This document shows, one piece after another, positions 1 to 9,039 of a DNA stretch of 64,000 nt. A model generated the notes under the pieces. It saw only the letters and a program-made list of their open reading frames with translations, was not told the origin of the DNA and did no database searches. The position numbers and the translations under genes are program-made. Origin of the DNA: CALBGR01 sp964499935 (GTDB lineage Bacteria; Patescibacteriota; Saccharimonadia; Saccharimonadales; UBA4665); contig CAZCMS010000001.1 of the NCBI GenBank assembly GCA_964499935.1, positions 744,001 through 808,000 of the forward strand, read 5' to 3'. Position 1 is the first letter of the stretch; every line of letters starts with the position of its first letter.

Positions 1-1482
1 GCTTCACCATTACGTGATTTTCTATTGAGCAGCCGAACACAACAACATGCTCCAGAAATATTTTACGAAACCATTTCGCATCTAACGGTTCTGCGAGCAA
101 AACTACGCGATCATCAAAACACACACGAAAATGTACTGCTATTAGACGATTTTTTGAAATTTATATCTCTGCATGAACAGTCCGAACAGCGCATGACTAA
201 CACCAGCCCATATACCCAGAAAGCCGATGCCGTGCAGCTCATGACTGTTTTCAAGGCAAAAGGATTAGAGTTTGATTGCGTATTCCTCCCGTCATGCCAA
301 GATGAGGTTTGGGGAGGTTCAGGCACCTCGCAGAGCAACAAACTCAAGCTACCAGCCAATCTTACACCCATACGCCACAGTGGTGCCACAGATGACGAGC
401 GACTACGACTACTCTTTGTTGCGATTACCCGCGCCAAACACGGCCTTTACCTCACAAGCCATAGTCATACATACACCAACAAAGCCACCAAACGCTTAAA
501 ATATTTTGACGAACAACTGCAAGAGGATGGCACGGTAAAAACACTTCTTTTGCCAGAACCCTACCAGGCTGTTGTGCAGAATGATAATGCTGCTCCAGCA
601 ATTGCTAGCATGGAGATTGAATGGCGATCCAAACACACAGCGTTTAATGAAGAAATTGCCCTGTACACCTTACTCAAAGATCGGCTCACATCATACAAGC
701 TCAGTCCGACACACCTCAACACCTTTACCGACCTAATATACGGTGGTCCAAACGCATTCTTTTTCAATACCTTACTGCGGTTTCCGCATGCACCTTCAGT
801 TGATGGGCAATTCGGCAATGCAATCCACGAAACTCTTGAGTGGCTACAATACCAGCTTACTCAAACAGGGGAATTACCTCAGATTCAGTCAGTTGTTTCA
901 TACTTCAACGGAAGGATGCAGGCGAAAAAGCTCCTGAAAGAACAATTAAAAATTGAATTGGAGCGCGGTGAAATTGCACTCGCAGCCTATCTGGCAAAAC
1001 GGGGAAGCATTTTTAAGCCAGAAGACAAAGCCGAAATAAATTTTAGAAACGAAAACGTAATTATAGATGATGTTCTGATGGCTGGCAAAATTGACCGCAT
1101 GGAAATAGACACCGAACAAAAGACTATCGTAGTGGTCGATTACAAAACAGGTAAGAGCTTCAATAAATGGTCTAGCGACCCAAAGCTACATAAGTACAAA
1201 CAGCAGTTATATTGCTACAAGCTCCTGATAGAAAACTCTCGTACCTATAGCGGATATACCGTAACCGAGGGTCGTTTGGAGTTTATCGAGCCAGATAAAG
1301 ACAACCAAATCGTAACACTATCTCTTACATTTGAAGACCGAGAGTTGGAACGAATAAAACAACTACTGAACGTAATGTGGAGCCACGTGCAATCATTGCA
1401 ATTTCCGGATATACGTAATTACCCGCCAACACTCGTTGGTATCAAGAAATTTGAAGAAGACTTACTTTCTGAAGCAATATAA
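1..1482 (+). CDS. UvrD/AddA-type helicase with C-terminal PD-(D/E)XK nuclease domain (5' truncated)
   Basis: The reading frame is open from base 1, so the N-terminal helicase part lies outside the window. What remains starts in the superfamily 1 helicase C-terminal domain: VQLMTVFKAKGLEFDCVFL and DDERLRLLFVAITRAK correspond to motifs V and VI of UvrD/RecB helicases. The last 250 residues hold a RecB/AddB-like nuclease: GNAIHETLEW, then AGKIDR and VVVDYKTGKS, which carry the Asp and the D-x-K catalytic pattern. The family acts in double-strand break repair or end resection with ATP hydrolysis. Which member (AddA, PcrA fusion or CPR-specific) cannot be decided from the fragment. It ends just before a hairpin at 1487-1508. 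Confidence 0.85.
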   Translation, partial: ASPLRDFLLSSRTQQHAPEIFYETISHLTVLRAKLRDHQNTHENVLLLDDFLKFISLHEQSEQRMTNTSPYTQKADAVQLMTVFKAKGLEFDCVFLPSCQDEVWGGSGTSQSNKLKLPANLTPIRHSGATDDERLRLLFVAITRAKHGLYLTSHSHTYTNKATKRLKYFDEQLQEDGTVKTLLLPEPYQAVVQNDNAAPAIASMEIEWRSKHTAFNEEIALYTLLKDRLTSYKLSPTHLNTFTDLIYGGPNAFFFNTLLRFPHAPSVDGQFGNAIHETLEWLQYQLTQTGELPQIQSVVSYFNGRMQAKKLLKEQLKIELERGEIALAAYLAKRGSIFKPEDKAEINFRNENVIIDDVLMAGKIDRMEIDTEQKTIVVVDYKTGKSFNKWSSDPKLHKYKQQLYCYKLLIENSRTYSGYTVTEGRLEFIEPDKDNQIVTLSLTFEDRELERIKQLLNVMWSHVQSLQFPDIRNYPPTLVGIKKFEEDLLSEAI

Positions 1483-1486
1483 AACA

Positions 1487-1508
1487 CCGCTCAGCATTGG
1501 CTAAGCGG
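1487..1508. terminator. Hairpin between convergent genes
   Basis: CCGCTCAGC and GCTAAGCGG pair around an ATTG loop with one mismatch, between the convergent helicase and aquaporin genes. It lacks a long T-run on either side, so it may serve as a weak bidirectional terminator. Confidence 0.5.
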
Positions 1509-1531
1509 CGTATATCGTAGCAAGAAACTAC

Positions 1532-2266
1532 TTATTTCTTTTTTGTTGTAGACTTTTTACGTACAGCTGCTTTAGTTTTAATTTGCTTTGTCGCAGCTAC
1601 ACCAGCAACAGGAGTCGGCCTCTCAGCTCTTGCTACCACTCTAGCTGTGTTTGTTGATGCAAACAACAGGTTATAGATGTTAAAACCAATGACTGCACCA
1701 ATAACTGGACCAAGAACATAAGTACCCCAACCCCATGAATGTGCGCCAAGCGCAACCGCAGGGTTTAAGAATGCTGATGATGCAGCTGAGGCAATCATAA
1801 TACCGAGCGTTAACGAACCACCAATAGTAAGTGCCTTTGCTGTTCCATCAAGCTTTTGGAAGATAGCTGCAGCAACACCAAACGCAAATACAGCAGTACC
1901 AACAGTTTCAGCGACTAATAGTTTAGTGTCGTACGCCCCCTGATTAGCCCATTCCTTACCGGTAAGATAGCTAAAGAGTGCATACGCAGCAACACCACCA
2001 AGTAGTTGCACTGCAATATACGTAATCGTCTGTAGCGTACCAAGCTTACGCACTGTCCAAAGGCCAATTGCGATAGCTGGGTTAATAACTGCACCAGATA
2101 TATTACCTATAGCGAATACCATCAAAAGCAGCACTAGACCTGCACCAAATGATACGAAATACCCGATACCGATATTCGATGTACTAATTGCAAGTACGGT
2201 TAATGCCAGGATAGCGGTACCGAGAAATTCGGCCACTAGCGCAGCAATTTTCTGTTTTGTGAACAT
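1532..2266 (-). CDS. MIP-family channel (aquaporin/glyceroporin-like)
   Basis: The 244-residue protein has six hydrophobic segments in two halves and the two signature NPA boxes at residues 62-64 (SGAVINPA) and 168-170 (SAFLNPA). It should form a membrane channel for water or small neutral solutes. Two selectivity positions depart from classical aquaporins: the Arg that usually follows the second NPA is Val (NPAV), and the His before the first NPA is Val, so the pore may be wider or of different selectivity. The last 30 residues are a Lys/Arg/Ala/Thr-rich cytoplasmic tail. A GGAGGG Shine-Dalgarno precedes the ATG and a sigma70-like promoter lies upstream. Confidence 0.85.
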   Translation of the reverse strand: MFTKQKIAALVAEFLGTAILALTVLAISTSNIGIGYFVSFGAGLVLLLMVFAIGNISGAVINPAIAIGLWTVRKLGTLQTITYIAVQLLGGVAAYALFSYLTGKEWANQGAYDTKLLVAETVGTAVFAFGVAAAIFQKLDGTAKALTIGGSLTLGIMIASAASSAFLNPAVALGAHSWGWGTYVLGPVIGAVIGFNIYNLLFASTNTARVVARAERPTPVAGVAATKQIKTKAAVRKKSTTKKK

Positions 2267-2294
2267 AGGATCCCTCCATTAGTTTTATAGGGCA

Positions 2295-2324
2295 ATCATA
2301 CCCTAGTCACAAGATATTTGTAAA
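2295..2324 (-). promoter_or_regulatory. Promoter of the aquaporin gene
   Basis: On the minus strand TTTACA (2319-2324) and TATGAT (2295-2300) are separated by 18 nt, with GGAGGG further down before the ATG at 2266. Confidence 0.55.
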
Positions 2325-2349
2325 GGGCTTATGCTTTTTATGATATATG

Positions 2350-3300
2350 CTAGCTTGGCATGCGAAGTACGAGGCGCTGACTTCCATCAGTCAGAGCCAT
2401 CAGCGTAGCTACTGTCGTCATCACACGAGCCATAATAAATCGATTACGGTCTTCTTCCTGGTCTTTTCGTGGAAGTAGTTTTTGAGCAATTTCCATGGAG
2501 CGCCAAATGTCATACCCAAATGCCTGTACGCCTCCGAATTTCTCTGAGAAACGATTGGATGAAAACGTGGTATTTGGCACAAAATTTACCACCATCAAAC
2601 ATTCCTGGTGGGTACCCCTTAGTGTAGAAACGCTGTTTTTAGACTTACTCTCTAGAATATCGATGATTTTTTCACGATCGCGGAAATAATCATCTGCTCG
2701 ACCGTCTACAACTACAGCAGCACCCATGTCACGTAAAAATATATCTCGGTTAAAATTTTCGCCCATTAATATTTTAATGATGCGCTTTTGATCATCCACT
2801 AAACTCGGGTCAGTCATGCGCGAGAGCACCACGTCCATAGCATCAATTGCGCCACAGCCGACTGTCTGTTTGCCAACGCTATGCTCATCACGATGACCAC
2901 CAATAGACATACCGAAGCGCATGAAGCTACCTATCATTGCTTCGGCATCAGCCAAGAAAGTGCCACGTGTTAAATCGTCCTTATCAACTCCTAGGCGATA
3001 AGCAAGCGCTGCACCAGGTGCACCCCCAGGAACCTGTGGACCAAGATTAGTTTCATCAAGTTCAGGGTCGTGTCGCCCATCTATACAGCGGGTTCTTGCG
3101 CCAGGATTCACCGGAACATAGAAGTCATTCAGACTCTTTGCTGCCTCCTGTAACGTGGCTACCGAAGCCAATCCGTCTTCAATCATTTTTTGTGCAGAAA
3201 CTGGACCGGGCCAGAGAGTCTCGCTCAATATACCACCATCTATTAGGGTAATGTTCTGTTTAGGGACCTGCGGTTTCGCTTTATTGCTTTTTTGACTCAT
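2350..3300 (-). CDS. Zeta-class (cadmium-type, CDCA-like) carbonic anhydrase-like protein
   Basis: The 316-residue protein resembles diatom CDCA and its bacterial relatives: RCIDGR (Cys72), GPQVPGGA (88-94), then GGHRDEH (His136/His140) and VGCGA (Cys149), followed by a late segment FVPN...SEKFGGVQAFGYD. In CDCA a Cys, a His and a Cys bind Cd or Zn; Cys72, one of the two His residues and Cys149 are the obvious candidates here. Carbonic anhydrase would interconvert CO2 and bicarbonate. The insert between Cys72 and the His is longer than in CDCA as I remember it, so activity is not assured. A second, more distant relative is transcribed divergently at 3514. There is no signal peptide; the N-terminus is Lys/Gln-rich. 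Confidence 0.65.
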   Translation of the reverse strand: MSQKSNKAKPQVPKQNITLIDGGILSETLWPGPVSAQKMIEDGLASVATLQEAAKSLNDFYVPVNPGARTRCIDGRHDPELDETNLGPQVPGGAPGAALAYRLGVDKDDLTRGTFLADAEAMIGSFMRFGMSIGGHRDEHSVGKQTVGCGAIDAMDVVLSRMTDPSLVDDQKRIIKILMGENFNRDIFLRDMGAAVVVDGRADDYFRDREKIIDILESKSKNSVSTLRGTHQECLMVVNFVPNTTFSSNRFSEKFGGVQAFGYDIWRSMEIAQKLLPRKDQEEDRNRFIMARVMTTVATLMALTDGSQRLVLRMPS

Positions 3301-3513
3301 AGTTATACGCCTTTATTTATCGCAGGTTTTAACGTAGCACGTTTAATTATAAAATTACAATTTTTTAAAAAATGTTGACAGCAAAAATATACAGGCGTAG
3401 AATACTTTTTGTTAAAGAATAATTTAAGGTTTGATTTGTACCATTTTGCATATACAAGATGGCATGAACCAGATCTCAAAAAAATAAACACCTAACGTTT
3501 AGGAGTATTTTTT

Positions 3514-4359
3514 GTGGGTGAAGTAATAGATTTTCTAGAACATAAAGACAGAATAGAACACGTACTTACGGTCGACAGGCCAGCACGCTCACCGGATATT
3601 GTCGGGTGCATGGACGATATTGAACCAGACGAAGCGTGTCCAGTATACGGCGGGGTACTGTATAGCCAACTTGGAGGCGCAAGTTATGGCGTGACAAAAG
3701 ATACCGCAGTCATGATGGAGGTCGCAAAACCAGGATCATTTGTAGGACAAAACAAACAAATATCTGCACTGGGTAGTACCATAACCAAAGCATGTCGCGA
3801 AAAAGAAGGTATACAACTTACACTTCATCATCGCTGTGCAGCATTGCTGGGCGCTGGAGCAGTGGCAACGACGACCACTGAATTCCCTGAATTAGTATTT
3901 GCAAGTGCGCGTGACCTAAAACCTGACCTTACAGAAGAAAGAGCTGAAAAGATCGTCGAAGGCAACAGATCATTGCTTGCAAGCGGACTACTCGTCGATC
4001 CGCGCATTGACTTCCGAAGTCTCGCTCGTGGAGAAACGCCAGACACTACACCGGTTCCTGTGGGAACATTACGTAACAAGCCTCATGAATCCAATGGATT
4101 TTCATTCGATTTTAGGCCAGGCAAGGTACTCGATGTACCTCGAGCAAACAAAGAAGGTCTACAACATTATTACAATTCAGTCGGAAGGTACGAGCAGATA
4201 CACAGAGCACTTCGCCATGCGCTCCCTCTGCCCGTAGAGGCTGATACTGATTTAATTATGGATGTATACGCTATGCGAGTTGGTGCCATACGAGCAAAAC
4301 ATCTTACAGCCGAAGATGGCAGCATACTTCCAGCAATAGTTATTCCGAAAGCTGCCTAG
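3514..4359 (+). CDS. Divergent carbonic-anhydrase-like protein, paralogue of the preceding gene
   Basis: The 281-residue protein starts with GTG 8 nt after TAGGAG. I see the same general plan as its divergent neighbour: a Cys-x-Asp motif (GCMDD, Cys32), a glycine-rich GGVLYSQLGGASYG segment, and LTLHHRCAALLGAG with His105, His106 and Cys108 as possible metal ligands. The C-terminal HESNGFSFDF to DVPRANKEG segment parallels the late segment of the neighbour. Similarity is weak, so this is either a degenerate or a specialised partner. The pair shares a 213-bp intergenic region and may be regulated together. The product is probably cytoplasmic. Confidence 0.45.
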   Translation: MGEVIDFLEHKDRIEHVLTVDRPARSPDIVGCMDDIEPDEACPVYGGVLYSQLGGASYGVTKDTAVMMEVAKPGSFVGQNKQISALGSTITKACREKEGIQLTLHHRCAALLGAGAVATTTTEFPELVFASARDLKPDLTEERAEKIVEGNRSLLASGLLVDPRIDFRSLARGETPDTTPVPVGTLRNKPHESNGFSFDFRPGKVLDVPRANKEGLQHYYNSVGRYEQIHRALRHALPLPVEADTDLIMDVYAMRVGAIRAKHLTAEDGSILPAIVIPKAA

Positions 4360-4380
4360 CACGCCTTTACTAAAACTAAA

Positions 4381-4402
4381 TGAACCCTCTCGGGCTCATT
4401 TT
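4381..4402 (+). terminator. Rho-independent terminator
   Basis: TGAACCC-TCTC-GGGCTCA forms a 7-bp stem with one mismatch followed by TTTT. It lies after the carbonic-anhydrase-like gene and before the 3' end of atpC. Confidence 0.7.
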
Positions 4403-4420
4403 CGCTACTACAATTGGTTT

Positions 4421-4843
4421 TTAACGACGGTGACGACGGCGTAAGTCTGCTACCTGCAAACGAACCGCCTGGCGATCGATCAATCCCTGAGCTTGCTCAA
4501 GCTCCACCTGGTTTTTAGCGTTCCTGAGCATCGCTTCGGCAGCCTCTCGTGCCTTCTCAGCTTCTTTTTCGTTGATATCGTCGTCAGCATCAGCTTCGTC
4601 GACGAGTACGGTTACACCTTCGCCAGTTACTTCGAGCACGCCACCGTAGGTTGCAAAGTGTTCAAGCAACTGATCAGGGTCATTTTTGGCCTTACGAATT
4701 GTGACTACGCCTGGCTTCAGCACGCTAATAAGTGGCTCGTGGTCAGGAAAAACTGTAATTTCGCCAGACGCAGTCGGAAGCGTGATTGAATACGCATCTT
4801 CCTTAAACTTTACGCCGTCGAGTGTTACAAGTTGAAAATTCAT
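4421..4843 (-). CDS. atpC: ATP synthase F1 subunit epsilon
   Basis: The 140-residue protein opens with the epsilon beta-sandwich (MNFQLVTLDGVKF, ITVFPDHEPLISVLKPG, ATYGGVLEVTGEGVTVLVDEA), followed by a helical C-terminal hairpin that ends in a very basic RRRHRR tail. Epsilon is part of the central stalk and can inhibit ATP hydrolysis. It is the last gene of the operon and its start overlaps the atpD stop by one base. Confidence 0.95.
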   Translation of the reverse strand: MNFQLVTLDGVKFKEDAYSITLPTASGEITVFPDHEPLISVLKPGVVTIRKAKNDPDQLLEHFATYGGVLEVTGEGVTVLVDEADADDDINEKEAEKAREAAEAMLRNAKNQVELEQAQGLIDRQAVRLQVADLRRRHRR

Positions 4844-6234
4844 TATTTAACTTCCGCAATGGAACCCTTCATATAGAATGCAGATTCTGGTTTATCATCA
4901 TGCTTACCATCAATAATTTCACGGAATGAAGCAACAGTATCTTTGAGTGATACATATTGACCAGAGTTGCCTGTAAACTGTTCTGCGACATGGAATGGTT
5001 GGCTCAAGAAGCGCTGGATACGACGTGCACGACCAACAACTTGCTTGTCTTCTTCTGAGAGCTCATCCATGCCGAGAATCGCAATAATATCCTGAAGGTC
5101 TTTGTAGCGCTGCAAAATACGCTGCACTTCACGCGCAACAGTGTAATGCTCTTCGCCAACAATCTCTGGGTCGAGAATAGTCGAAGTACTATCGAGTGGA
5201 TCAACCGCAGGGTAGATACCAATTTCGGTCAATGCACGGTTCAGTGTAATTGTTGAGTCAAGGTGCGTAAATGTTGTTGCAGGAGCAGGGTCAGTAAGGT
5301 CATCTGCTGGCACATACACAGCCTGTACAGAGGTAATCGAACCCTTCTTTGTTGAAGTAATTCGTTCCTGCAAAGCACCCATTTCTTGTTGCAAATTAGG
5401 CTGGTAACCCACTGCGCTCGGTAAACGACCAAGAAGCGCTGAAACCTCAGAGCCAGCTTGAGTAAATCGGAAGATGTTATCGACGAAGAATAGAACATCC
5501 TTACCTTGATCACGGAAGCCTTCAGCCATCGTAAGCCCAGAAAGACCGACACGCAAACGTGCTCCAGGCGGTTCGTTCATCTGCCCAAACACGAGACTTG
5601 TGTTTGGTAGCACGCCTGATTCTTTCATTTCTTCATACAAGTCGTTACCTTCACGAGTTCGCTCACCAACACCAGCAAAGACTGAGTTACCGCTGTGGAA
5701 TTTTGCGATATTGCCGATAAGCTCCTGAATAAGCACGGTTTTACCCACACCAGCACCACCAAAGAGTCCAACTTTACCACCCTTAAGTACTGGAGCGATG
5801 AGGTCAATCACCTTGATACCTGTTTCGAGCACCTCAACCGAGCCACTCTGATCAACGAATGCAGGTGGGTCGCGGTGAATCGGTGCTTTTTCTTTGAAGT
5901 CGTTATTCTTTGTAACACCATCAATTGGCTCACCAACAACATTGAACATGCGTCCTGATGTTGCATCACCAACAGGTACAGAAATTGGACCACCTGTAGC
6001 AACTACTTCGTCACCACGAACTAACCCATCGGTGCTTGCAAGTGCAATTGCTCGTACGCTAGTTTCGCTAAGGTGCTGGGCAACCTCCAAAACAAGCGTA
6101 CGATCGCCGATCTTCACTTCAAGTGCATCAAGAATTGCAGGGAGGTGTGCTTTATCAAATTCAATGTCTACGACCACACCAATAACTTGCGTGATTGCAC
6201 CATTCTTATTCTTTTCCTTTGTTGCTGTTGCCAT
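4843..6234 (-). CDS. atpD: ATP synthase F1 subunit beta
   Basis: The 463-residue catalytic subunit has the P-loop GGAGVGKT at 159-166, the GERTREGNDLYEEM segment, the Walker B region VLFFVDNIFRFTQAG and the ALLGRLPSAVGYQP signature. Length and motifs are normal for the family, so it should bind and turn over ATP at the alpha/beta interface. It is separated from atpG by an extra gene, with only 4 nt between that gene's stop and the ATG. Confidence 0.98.
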   Translation of the reverse strand: MATATKEKNKNGAITQVIGVVVDIEFDKAHLPAILDALEVKIGDRTLVLEVAQHLSETSVRAIALASTDGLVRGDEVVATGGPISVPVGDATSGRMFNVVGEPIDGVTKNNDFKEKAPIHRDPPAFVDQSGSVEVLETGIKVIDLIAPVLKGGKVGLFGGAGVGKTVLIQELIGNIAKFHSGNSVFAGVGERTREGNDLYEEMKESGVLPNTSLVFGQMNEPPGARLRVGLSGLTMAEGFRDQGKDVLFFVDNIFRFTQAGSEVSALLGRLPSAVGYQPNLQQEMGALQERITSTKKGSITSVQAVYVPADDLTDPAPATTFTHLDSTITLNRALTEIGIYPAVDPLDSTSTILDPEIVGEEHYTVAREVQRILQRYKDLQDIIAILGMDELSEEDKQVVGRARRIQRFLSQPFHVAEQFTGNSGQYVSLKDTVASFREIIDGKHDDKPESAFYMKGSIAEVK

Positions 6235-6238
6235 TTAA

Positions 6239-6616
6239 TTATCTCCTTCGTTGTTTTCTTGCTTCAGTCTCTGCGCTTAGTTTCATTAAAAACCTGTGGG
6301 TATCCCATCGTATCTGTTCATCTGTCCGTGGTCTATTCATATAAGTAATAATGCCCTCGCCAGCATCTTCGATCATTTCTTTGATTCTCATTTCTGCTTC
6401 AAACGCCTCAAACTTATCAGTTCTATGTCTAGTATCAACTGTTTGGTTTAAAAAGAGAACTTCATCCAGTACAGTGCGCATCCCCCAGTGATCCTGGACA
6501 TCAACTGCACTCAGCGCCTGGCCATTTGCAGCATAATATTCATCACCAAAATTTCGATCAAAATGAAATTGATCTTCAGGAGTAAAATAATCACCAGCAT
6601 TAAATGGTCTTGGCAT
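6239..6616 (-). CDS. Orphan gene inside the atp operon, between gamma and beta
   Basis: This 125-residue protein overlaps the stop codon of atpG by one base (TAATG) and ends 4 nt before atpD, so it is translationally embedded in the operon. It has no signal peptide or membrane segment. The N-terminus is rich in aromatic and acidic residues (FTPEDQFHFDRNFGDEYYAANG); the C-terminal half is helical and charged, ending ARKQRRR. I do not recognise a family. The position suggests a lineage-specific ATP synthase accessory, assembly or inhibitory factor, but only the context supports that. Confidence 0.8.
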   Translation of the reverse strand: MPRPFNAGDYFTPEDQFHFDRNFGDEYYAANGQALSAVDVQDHWGMRTVLDEVLFLNQTVDTRHRTDKFEAFEAEMRIKEMIEDAGEGIITYMNRPRTDEQIRWDTHRFLMKLSAETEARKQRRR

Positions 6617-7488
6617 TATTTCATTGCCTCCGCGCCACCTGAAATTTCGGCTAGCTCTTGGGTGATCGCTGCCTGACGAGCGGTGTTAAATGCAAGCGTC
6701 AAATCTTCAACAATCTCACCCGCATTATCAGTCGCGTTCTTCATAGCAATCATTCGCATCGAATGTTCGCTGGCTGCTGCCTCGAGCAATACCTGATATA
6801 ACTGCGCCTCGAGCAATCGCAACGTTGTTGCATCAATCAATTCTTCAACCGAAGGCTCAATCACTGCGTTCGCCACATCCGACGAGACTTCCTCGGTCTC
6901 AAACCCAGCAGGCAAGAATGGTTGTACTGCTATTTCTTGCTTGATTGTTGAGATAAACTTGGTAAATATTACGTCCACTGCATCAATTTTCTCTTCGATA
7001 AACAGATCAACTACGGTGTTAAGTAGTGGCCGAAGTTCATTTGCGGTTGGCTTATCGGGCATATCTTGATACACCGCAATCACATCTTGCTTGGCAATTC
7101 GTGTCGCTGCTTTAGCAGCTTGTCGCCCAACTGCAATCAGAGAAGTTTTGATACCTTTTTTCTCGTTTGCCACCAACTCACGGATGACCTGCTTCACAAT
7201 ATTTGAATTATATGCACCAGCGAGCGTCTTGTCGCTTGCAACCATGATGATCACCTTATGCTTCACTGGTCGTTCTGCAAACAAAATGCCACCTTTGGCA
7301 GCTTCTGGCCCCAAACCTTTTAGGTGCGTCAAAATCTCACGAGAAAGGCGAGCGTATTCACGTGGACCTTCGGCAGACTCCTGTGCACGACGAAGCTTGC
7401 TCGCTGCAACCATCTGCATTGCACGAGTAATCTGCTTGGTGTTTTTCACCGAAGTGATTCGTCGTCGGATTTGCTGCCTACTCGCCAT
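6616..7488 (-). CDS. atpG: ATP synthase F1 subunit gamma
   Basis: The 290-residue central-stalk subunit begins MASRQQIRRRITSVKNTKQITRAMQMVAASKLRR, the family's typical N-terminal helix, and ends with the matching C-terminal helix (RMIAMKNATDNAGEIVEDL, FNTARQAAITQELAEI). It couples rotation of the c-ring to catalysis in F1. It is 9 nt downstream of atpA. Confidence 0.95.
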   Translation of the reverse strand: MASRQQIRRRITSVKNTKQITRAMQMVAASKLRRAQESAEGPREYARLSREILTHLKGLGPEAAKGGILFAERPVKHKVIIMVASDKTLAGAYNSNIVKQVIRELVANEKKGIKTSLIAVGRQAAKAATRIAKQDVIAVYQDMPDKPTANELRPLLNTVVDLFIEEKIDAVDVIFTKFISTIKQEIAVQPFLPAGFETEEVSSDVANAVIEPSVEELIDATTLRLLEAQLYQVLLEAAASEHSMRMIAMKNATDNAGEIVEDLTLAFNTARQAAITQELAEISGGAEAMK

Positions 7489-7497
7489 GGTCCGTTA

Positions 7498-9027
7498 TTA
7501 CCCCTTAAATCCTTTAGCTACTTTTTCAGCTGCCTTAACGACTGTCTTGGTAATTTCCTCAGTTGGCTTATCACCCTTATTGAGCGTTTTTACAACATCC
7601 TTATGGTCACTATCGACTACTGTCAAAAGCTGCGCCTGCGCATCCTTGATTCGCTCAACTGGTACTTCATCAAATGCACCATTGTTTGCAGCAAGAAGGG
7701 TAACAACCTGTTCGGCAATGCTCATTGGCTGATACTGTTTCTGCTTCAAAAGCTCTGTCAAACGTTGACCACGGTCAATCGTCTTTTTTGTCTCTGCGTC
7801 AAGATCACTACCAAACTGTGCAAAGCTCGCAAGCTCGCGGAACTGCGCTAAGTTAAGTCGAAGACTACCAGCTACACTCTTCACAGCCTTTGTCTGGGCA
7901 GAACCACCAACACGTGACACTGATAGACCGACTGAAATTGCTGGTCGAACACCCTGATAGAACAAGTTTGTCTCGAGGAAGATCTGACCGTCAGTAATCG
8001 AAATCACGTTCGTTGGAATGTATGCAGAAATATCGCCAGCCTGTGTTTCGATAATAGGCAACGCCGTCAAAGAACCACCGCCAAGTTCGTCGCTCAACTT
8101 CGCTGCGCGCTCGAGGAGACGAGAGTGGAGGTAGAACACATCACCTGGATATGCCTCGCGTCCTGGTGGACGACGGAGCAGGAGTGACATCTGGCGATAG
8201 GCTACCGCGTGCTTAGAAAGATCATCAAAAATAACTAAAGCGTGTTCGCCGTTATCGCGGAAATACTCACCCATTGCCGCACCTGCGTATGGAGCAAGGT
8301 AGAGGAGGGGAGCTGGATCAGCAGGGCTCGTTGCCACCACGATTGTTTGCTCCATAACACCTTCACGCTTTAGGCGCTCTACAAGTGCTGAGACTTTAGA
8401 AAGTTTCTGGCCAACCGCAACATATACGTTAATCACGCCTGTTTTTTGCTTGGCCTGGTTGATCATAGTGTCAATAGTGATTGTCGTTTTACCAATCTGA
8501 CGGTCACCGATGATAAGTTCACGCTGACCACGGCCAATTGGCACCATTGTATCAATTGCCATAATACCGGTCATAAGGGGTTCATGCACACTCTTTCGAG
8601 CCATAACTCCTGGGGCATCACGCTCAATGAGACCAGTCTGTTTTGCCTTGATTGGACCTTTGCCATCAAGTGGACGACCAAGTGGATCAACTACACGTCC
8701 AACAAGCTCTGGGCCAACAGGTACTGAAAGCACTTCACCTGTAAGTGTTACTTGAGCGCCTGCCTGTACATCAGCATCATTGCCAAGAATCACCGCACCG
8801 ATTTCATCTTCGAGCAAGTTGAGTGCAAATGCATCGATTGAGCTACCGTCAGCAGCCTTGATGCGCACAATGCTGTTATAGCCCGCATCACGCAAGCCAT
8901 GTATCCACGCAACACCGTCACCTACACGAGTAACGATACCGCTTTTTTCTAGTCCCTCACGCTCTTTTAGCCCATTGATGGCATCGCGTAGTTCTTGGGA
9001 TAGTTCTTTAATTGCTAATTCTGCCAC
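7498..9027 (-). CDS. atpA: ATP synthase F1 subunit alpha
   Basis: The 509-residue subunit has the P-loop GDRQIGKT at 164-171, the ALVIFDDLSKHAVAYRQMSLLLRRPPGREAYPGDVFYLHSRLLERAA block and the ISVGLSVSRVGGSAQ signature. It forms the non-catalytic nucleotide sites of F1. Length is typical. Confidence 0.98.
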   Translation of the reverse strand: MAELAIKELSQELRDAINGLKEREGLEKSGIVTRVGDGVAWIHGLRDAGYNSIVRIKAADGSSIDAFALNLLEDEIGAVILGNDADVQAGAQVTLTGEVLSVPVGPELVGRVVDPLGRPLDGKGPIKAKQTGLIERDAPGVMARKSVHEPLMTGIMAIDTMVPIGRGQRELIIGDRQIGKTTITIDTMINQAKQKTGVINVYVAVGQKLSKVSALVERLKREGVMEQTIVVATSPADPAPLLYLAPYAGAAMGEYFRDNGEHALVIFDDLSKHAVAYRQMSLLLRRPPGREAYPGDVFYLHSRLLERAAKLSDELGGGSLTALPIIETQAGDISAYIPTNVISITDGQIFLETNLFYQGVRPAISVGLSVSRVGGSAQTKAVKSVAGSLRLNLAQFRELASFAQFGSDLDAETKKTIDRGQRLTELLKQKQYQPMSIAEQVVTLLAANNGAFDEVPVERIKDAQAQLLTVVDSDHKDVVKTLNKGDKPTEEITKTVVKAAEKVAKGFKG

Positions 9028-9039
9028 GTATAACTCCTC

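Noticed and set aside
3303..3491. A 62-codon minus-strand frame in the gap between the two carbonic-anhydrase-like genes
   Set aside because: No ribosome binding site, AT-rich low-complexity composition, and it occupies the region where both divergent promoters must lie.
6239..6616. Treating the extra atp operon gene as a split piece of gamma or beta
   Set aside because: Both atpG and atpD are complete with normal ends, and the extra protein has no similarity to them by eye.
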